From: Adiantum capillus-veneris
Lineage: Eukaryota > Streptophyta > Polypodiopsida > Polypodiales > Pteridaceae
Reading direction: 5' to 3'
Assembly (NCBI GenBank): GCA_014529385.2
Contig: CM043954.1
Coordinates: forward strand, 95,123,247-95,187,246
DNA length: 64,000 nt
The translations under genes were made by a program, and so were the position numbers. Each line of letters starts with the position of its first letter. The first letter of the stretch is position 1. Positions 55,441 to 64,000 of the stretch are shown piece by piece. The notes under the pieces were generated by a model. It had not been told where the DNA came from. It was given only the letters and a program-made list of their open reading frames with translations, and did not search any database.

Positions 55441-56917
55441 GTAACGTAGAGATATAAAAAATTTCTCCTGAAAGACATGCTTTTCCCCTCTTGATTATCC
55501 TTGTATGGAGCCTTTCTCCGAGTACCTGAACGGTCAAAACAAGAAATAGGCCTTGCCATTGCATCAAAATTTAACTCGCAAAATTCCATCCATAGAGTCC
55601 TATAAAATAAATGCATATACAGATGAAGAAAGCCATAGAAATGAAATATCATACATGATGACCATGTTCTTCTTGAACACTAATAAGCAAAATGTTGTGC
55701 GTACCGTCATAGTCTTGATTGTCTAACCAAAATCATGAGGAAATGACTTCAATTCATTTTGCTCATTGGCATAGTTGTGCTTGTCTACACTTGGTGTTGA
55801 CTATAATTGTTTTTTATTACATCAAGTATAAAAACCTACCTAGGAGCCATGCCCTAGCAAATCCAAAACTTTGAACTAGAGGAATAGATGCCTTCCGGCT
55901 TCTTCTTGTTTTTGGCCCTTCCAAATACCTTTACTTTACAAACCACAAGCCTTGCATGTACTTGCAATTGCATGCCGCAAGGCAAAATTCTTGCATCAAG
56001 AATTAACTTGTATAAATCATTTAGAGAGTTTCTGCAATATGAAATTATAAATCTATGAACTCTAAAAACACAAAACCGCAAACCTTGTAATCCATTGTGG
56101 TCACCATACACAGGGTTAAGCTGTGATTCTTGGATACCAAAATATGATTGCTTTAATCATTTTCCTCAAACGCTCATGTGGAGTTTGATTTGTGCTTCCC
56201 CTTTTTGCGGGTCTTTACACCCTCACATGGACCCTTGCTTTAGTTGATCTTGACATTGCTACCATTGAAAAACAAATTCTCTACATGATCTCCAAATGCT
56301 TATTTGACATCTTGCACTCTACATGCCCTCCATGTTGGAAAGCATGTTGCCAAACTTTCCTTGCAAGATTGGCCATGCCAAAGTCCTTGAAATGCGCCTC
56401 CTGCTACACCCAGTTGCACACCCAATGAGCCATGCATGGCATGATCTTGTGCAGGTCACAAGCACTTATTGGTGTGTGCTAGCGGCCGTTCTCGCACATC
56501 TTCTTGGCCTTGACAAGCCTTGCCATGCATGAGCGGTTTCTTGTGGACTACTACCATGGAACCTCAACAAGCGAGCAAGAAAGAGAACCAAAATCCATGC
56601 CAAGCTTCAAGAGGGACATCGAGAGAGAAAGAGAGAGAGAAATACCATGCTTCTTCCCCTCCTCCATGGCTCTCCTCTCTCCTGAGCTCTGATATGAGTG
56701 TGAGAACTGGGGACTGGAGCATGCCTCTTTCCACCCAACCGTGCCCTATATAGGCCCTGCCTTGCTAATAATAGGGACACCATGTACCACATGTCCGTCG
56801 TGGCCCTTGGCTTGTCTGGTCTTACCCTAGACCTGACAAAAGAAGATTTTGTTAACAAAAGCCCTTCCCAAAAGAAGATTCCGTTAATGAAAGCCCTTCT
56901 CTCATTGGCCTAGAGCA

Positions 56918-56918
<1 letters not shown>
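55441..56918. other. Unassigned; possible minus-strand promoter near 56,747
   Basis: No gene family is recognised. On the minus strand TGTAAAGACCCGC at 56,219 resembles the LTR start at 48,434, and CTATATAGGGC near 56,752 followed by ATATCAGAGCTC near 56,690 looks like a TATA box and a weak Met-tRNA primer site. These may belong to a decayed LTR element. The evidence is weak. Confidence 0.3.

Positions 56919-56992
<74 letters not shown>
56919..56992. repeat. CT/GA microsatellite
   Basis: About 74 bp of uninterrupted CT repeats. Confidence 0.97.
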
Positions 56993-57044
56993 GATGTTGA
57001 AAGGCAAAAAAGATACCTCAAACTTACCCTAATGGTAGAAGCAT

Positions 57045-60000
57045 CGGACCTTGTGTAGGGATTAACTGATCCACCCTAATTGTGTACAGAGCGAGCCACA
57101 ACACCGCCAACTTACCTAAATCATACATAAGCCTAGGCCGCTTCGCCTCCCTCCATGAAATCATGCTCAAAAAGGATTCCAAATACGAGCAAGCGGATGA
57201 AAATCAACACCAACCATACCAATTTAGGTGCCATGCCTCTTCAGTGCCACATTGAGTACTTAGGCAAAGCCAAGGCAAGATCCTCAATGCATTAGCCGTA
57301 TAGGTCATTCAACCCTCAATGCACTAACTGTGTAGATGAGCCTAACAAAAAAGAAGAAGATATAGGAAAAATCCTCAATCCAAAAAAGCCCCAGTTCATC
57401 AACACTTTCATCTAAGGATAAGCGATATAGGTGATCCTAATATTGTAGCAATGTTGTCATGAGAAACATAACACATGAGTCCAATTAACGCGTGTCCAAT
57501 TAAAATGGCATTTTGCATATGCTTAAACAATCCTTTCCAAAGGAATAAAATTGTACAAGGTCTCTACCCTTACACGTCTACCAATATACACCAAAACCAC
57601 TTCATATCCAATTCAAAGAAATAAATCATAATCCAACCTCATCACATGGGTGAACACTCCATCCTACTCTGGGTGATGGACATCTATCCTAAAAGACCAC
57701 TTTAGTACATAACATGGCTACAAAAATTCCAAAAAAAACAGACATAACCAAAAAAATGATCCACATTCCACAACAGCTTCCACAATAAAAATCATTACCA
57801 TAATCCATGAGGAATCTCAGTCCTTAACCATAAACCATATTCCTTATTGAACCAACTCCCACACTTGGAATTTTGACTATACACATTGCAGCCAAATCGA
57901 TCCAACATTCATGACCCTTAACACTAGGTTGGTAACCTAACAGGACGTAAAAGTGTCCTTTCAGGGTTTTGAAAAAAACCTCCAAAACCATAGTAGATCC
58001 ACTCATTTTGTAAAATCCTTTCATGAGGTTATAGTTCAAGGCCTACTACACATGGAAAAAATAAGAAACTTGTAAAATTTCTCATCTTTTGGTCACACCA
58101 AGCCTCCAAAGTTGATGGACCAGTACATTTTCATCAAAACAGTCATTTCTTACGTTTTGTTGCATAAAAATAAGATTAGGGATTTTTGTAGGACTGAGAT
58201 AAATTCCCTAGTTAACTTCAATGGGTTGGTGATCAGAACATATGATTGCTTCTCACTCACTATTTTTTGTTTTGCCAAAAGAAATAGGTACAAAAAAGTT
58301 GAATTTTTACCATTCTGCAAACCTATTATCAAAGTTTCTATAGCCACGCTCAATACAAATAATATATGCATGTTTTCTTAGTTCCCTATTGTCCTTTAGG
58401 TTCATAAGGAGCCATGGAGCATGTCAAAAGAATAATACATCTCTTACCAAGGGGAATCTTGGGGACAAAGATGAAGTGCTAAATACAGCAAACATGAAAA
58501 AACTGGGTTCAACATTATGAGTTGTAGAATCCCATAGAAACTATTCAATATCTAGCCAAATTTGATCCTTATGACTAGATATGGTTACTACCTACAAAAT
58601 GCATGTAGTTGTCACAAGAAACTAACAATATTGAAAAAGCTATACTTGATATACTAGAATGTTTCGTTTTCTTCTATAATTGAAAAAATCAACCATCGTT
58701 GTCTACTATGCAAAATAGGGTATTAGGTGCCCCAAAACTCAAGGAATATTAGCTTTATGTTACAATATGCGACATAGAAAATCAAAACTACATTTGGATA
58801 TCATGAAAGCCACCAAAAAAATCATAGAAGAGCTAAAATTGGCTAAAAAACAAGATTTAACAATTTTTGTAATTTGGTCATAACTTACAACTTTAACATT
58901 TATTTCTCTCTAGAAGCATCAGGACATGTTGAGGACTACTAAAGATAGTTCTCTAGAATTATATACCTCACAAACATGAATTCTAGAGTGGTATGGTTGT
59001 AAAAAGTTGAAAAAAACCAAAAACAGGACCCGTTTTTTCACACAGTTTAGGTTGTGAAACGTTGTGCAAGGACAAGGTTAAAGATGGAATTGATATTCCA
59101 AAAAAATGTCGAGTTTTTTTCAGCTCATGAGACAACTTTCTAGACAGATAGCACCTCAAAATCCATTTTGAAACTCTTGACATAATTCAAGGAAAATGGT
59201 CACTTAACAAGACATAAAGTGTCCTAGGACATAAAAGTGTCCCATTACCAACCTAGTGTTAAAGAATGAAATTTTATGCATAAAATAAATTCTGACCAAT
59301 GATTAATTATATCCTCAAAGTCACATTTTGATAATGTCTAACCATGCATAAATGATGTACTATGATCACACCTCACCCTCCTTCCACATAGAGCTAATTG
59401 TGACCTGGAAGGATGGTAAGAAGTACACGCATACACATGAGACATCCACATCCATCTATGACATCACCACATCAATCCACTCATGATGAAAAACAACTCC
59501 ACCACTTTAATCAAGCATATACCTTAACTCCACATTGATACATAAAACAACTTTTCTCTATTTTTTGGGTACATGCATGACATGCAAGAGAAATTATTTG
59601 ACCTCAAAACAATGCATCAATCTCAGTACCATAACATATACTACCACCTTATCACATCACTTTATCCATATGAGACTCATGCAACTAACTGTGAGACGAA
59701 AAGAAAGCCACTTTATCCATAATTGACTATACCATTTGGGTCAACTAACCATATATCAAAACATAAATTTATGGACATCAAACACTTGGAATTAACTCAC
59801 CAAAAAAACCATAAAACATATGTGAAACACTTATCAAAATCACGACTCCATATGATACTCCCCCTTACACGTATTGGTAATCGCGTACAAAGAACGACTG
59901 ATAAATTGCACTCATGAAGTGATATTGGTGATCTAATCATGTTTATCAGCAAGTCTAATAAAGTTTTTGATTTGACTAAGTGGGTTTTCTTATCCAATGA

Positions 60001-60056
60001 GTTGATATAGTAGCTCTCTAAGGAGCCTAGGGTCCAAAATATTGAATGTGCAGTAA
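57045..60056 (+). repeat. Long dispersed repeat, copy 2 (interrupted)
   Basis: Same family and orientation as 45,130-46,838. Subtracting the 1,339-bp insertion and its 2-bp duplication leaves about 1,671 bp, close to the 1,709 bp of copy 1. It lacks coding potential. Confidence 0.88.
57921..59259. mobile_element. 1,339-bp TA-flanked DNA transposon, Tc1/mariner-like, non-autonomous
   Basis: Both ends carry the perfect 15-bp inverted repeat ACACTAGGTTGGTAA, and TA stands on both sides (57,919-57,920; 59,260-59,261). Copy 1 of the host repeat shows the empty site (CCCTAAAG near 46,012). Inside the ends AGTGTCCT and AGGAC(A/G)TAAAAGTG recur in both orientations. No transposase is found; the longest frames (58,112-58,381) match nothing. 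TA target choice suggests Tc1/mariner. The longer TTAA context could also fit a piggyBac-type target. Confidence 0.87.
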
Positions 60057-60073
60057 GCAGTAGACTGTATTTT

Positions 60074-60653
<580 letters not shown>

Positions 60654-60654
60654 G

Positions 60655-60666
60655 TGGTATCAGAGC
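60655..60666 (+). promoter_or_regulatory. Primer binding site, initiator Met-tRNA
   Basis: TGGTATCAGAGC, complementary to initiator Met-tRNA, marks the 5' end of an LTR retrotransposon on the plus strand. No Gag or Pol was recognised downstream within the window. Confidence 0.75.
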
Positions 60667-62486
<1,820 letters not shown>

Positions 62487-62640
62487 GCTACCTACACACG
62501 GTCCACACACCCACCTACCCCCTCAGCCTCACCTTCAAACCCCCTGACCCGCTACCTCTCTCCCTCACCCTCGACGTTGACTCTCCCCCCCCACTCGTTT
62601 TTGTATCGTGACAGCCACGAGGGCGCATGCCTGAGAAGAT

Positions 62641-62740
<100 letters not shown>

Positions 62741-62989
62741 TAACACACACACACACACGCCGTAACACACAGACACACCCTCACTCACGCCATCTCTATA
62801 GCAGGTAGCCCGTAAAAAATCATTAAATATGTATATTTCCTTTATACCCTCCCGTTCCCACGCACAACTCTTATCGTACACACCTATACACACACTTATA
62901 CACACAGACACACGGCCCTATAAACACATACACTCACAACACATGCACGCCATACGTACACAAAATAAATATAAAAAAACACGAAGGAA

Positions 62990-63292
62990 TTGACCTCATC
63001 AACAAAGAAGAAGAAGGCTAAGTCGTGCGACGTCGACACCGAAACAAAGAAAGACTCCAAAGGCATGGCCCGGCTGGCCCCGAAAATGACGAACGTGCTA
63101 CACCGATGCATCCACAAGGCCCGTCGTTCGCCGGCATCTCGTCCACAATGCCACGACGCCCACTTCAGTGAAATCCGTAGGTTGTCATCATTTTTCCCAG
63201 TTTCAAACCTTGTAAAAAACCCCAATTGTGAATCATTACCTCTCTCTAGGTGTTGGTCACAGAAGGCCCACCTAGGAGTTTTCATTTTTTAA
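62990..63292 (+). other. Unrecognised open frame, 100 codons, doubtful
   Basis: The product starts with a Lys-rich stretch (STKKKKAKSCDVDTETKKDS) and has no known domain. GC content rises across 63,000-63,180 and falls after CCGTAGGTTGTC near 63,177, which could be an exon end. It is the only stretch in the window that looks faintly like a host exon. Chance remains likely. Confidence 0.2.
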
Positions 63293-63405
63293 ATTTCCCC
63301 AGGACAAAGCAAGGGTCAACCATCTAAGGCCCACCGCCTTGCTTTGTCTCCCCTGATTAAGGCCCTAAACTAATCAGACACCCTAAACCTAAAGCAGCCA
63401 GCACC

Positions 63406-63413
63406 TATAAAAA
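63406..63413 (+). promoter_or_regulatory. Possible TATA box
   Basis: TATAAAAA in CACCTATAAAAAGGCC matches a plant TATA context, about 260 bp upstream of CACCATGG at 63,668. The reading frame there is very short, so this may have no function. Confidence 0.25.
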
Positions 63414-63760
63414 GGCCTTGATTGGTCACTATCGGGGGGGTCAGTAGTACTTGGTAGCATTTTGGTGGGAGGGATTGGCAACACACTTGCATCAAGCGAG
63501 AGGGATTTAGTGTAGCATTTTGGGAATTAGCACTATGTGAAGAATCCATGTCTACATCTTGACTACAATGGTCGCCACACACACACGCTAGTAGAAATCT
63601 CCGTGTCTATGAGTCACCTCTAGAGAACGCAATATTAGGCTCACTATCTCTCTCTCTATTTCTCTGTCACCATGGTTGCTACCTCGCCAAAGATAAGTTT
63701 GCTGTAAATATTGCATTAAACAATTTCCCCTCACACCCCCGAGGGGTTTTCATCACCTGC

Positions 63761-63761
<1 letters not shown>

Positions 63762-63824
<63 letters not shown>
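63762..63824. repeat. CT/GA microsatellite
   Basis: About 63 bp of CT repeats that abut, and slightly run into, the reverse transcriptase fragment. Confidence 0.97.
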
Positions 63825-63827
<3 letters not shown>

Positions 63828-64000
63828 CAAAATCTTATGAGTGTCTTGGAACGCTTTTGCCTACATAGCGGGCTGATCGTGAATGGATCCAAAACCAAGG
63901 TTATGCTTGTAAAGACCCTCAATGATGAAAATCCATGCATTGTATACAACAATGAGCAACTTGAAGTGGTAGATAGCTTCAAGTACCTTTGCCTTGAGGT
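63822..64000 (+). pseudogene. Non-LTR reverse transcriptase fragment, cut by the window edge
   Basis: The frame reads LERFCLHSGLIVNGSKTKVM, then NNEQLEVVDSFKYL. The GL-x-VN-x-x-KTKVM and V-x-x-FKYLG patterns follow the catalytic palm motif in jockey/RTE/CR1-like reverse transcriptases and differ from the L1-type elements earlier in the window. FKYLC has Cys for the usual Gly. The palm itself is absent: the CT tract begins where it should be. It continues beyond 64,000. Confidence 0.78.

Noticed and set aside
45130-60056. The two long dispersed repeats as LTRs of gypsy-C
   Set aside because: Their ends are not TG...CA, no primer site or purine tract abuts them, and the true gypsy-C LTR start is at 48,434.

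Overview
The window is nuclear DNA of a land plant with a large, repeat-filled genome. I recognise no ordinary host gene, rRNA, tRNA or CRISPR array. Plant-type CACTA (En/Spm) transposons, L1-type LINEs, Ty1/copia and Ty3/gypsy elements, PBS sites matching initiator Met-tRNA and Asp-tRNA, and very long CT/GA microsatellites support a plant. The exact lineage cannot be fixed from sequence alone; a big-genome fern or lycophyte is my guess, not a result.

Layout: 1-4,100 is unassigned sequence with small repeats and one tRNA-derived SINE candidate. 4,104-7,815 is a decayed L1-type LINE (+). 7,814-24,750 is a 5'-truncated CACTA element (CACTA-A, +) split by two insertions: an RT-less copia element (9,073-13,020, itself carrying a 247-bp MITE) and a 9.7-kb non-autonomous LTR element (14,536-24,218, minus). 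24,751-31,157 is a patchwork of microsatellites, minisatellites, a gypsy RNase H/integrase scrap and two LINE scraps. 31,158-36,224 is a second CACTA (CACTA-B, minus), an inverted paralogue of CACTA-A that lacks both insertions and so shows the empty sites. 36,225-44,649 is a nearly complete Ty3/gypsy element (minus) whose protein motifs look closer to fungal than to plant gypsy elements. 45,130-46,838 and 57,045-60,056 are two copies of a long dispersed repeat; the second carries a 1,339-bp TA-flanked DNA transposon. 48,435-52,004 is an RT-less gypsy element (minus), interrupted at 52,005 by the CACTA terminus of a third element (CACTA-C, minus, to about 55,440), which keeps the best open frames. 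60,000-64,000 has an LTR end with Met-tRNA PBS, long AT and CT tracts, and at the right edge a fragment of a different non-LTR reverse transcriptase.

Nothing here works as an operon. The biology is a transposon graveyard whose order of insertion can be read: CACTA-A, then copia and the non-autonomous LTR element into it, then the MITE into copia; LINE scrap, then CACTA-B into it; gypsy-C, then CACTA-C into its gag. Coding parts are mostly broken by stops and frameshifts; CACTA-C and the fungal-like gypsy are the least damaged.
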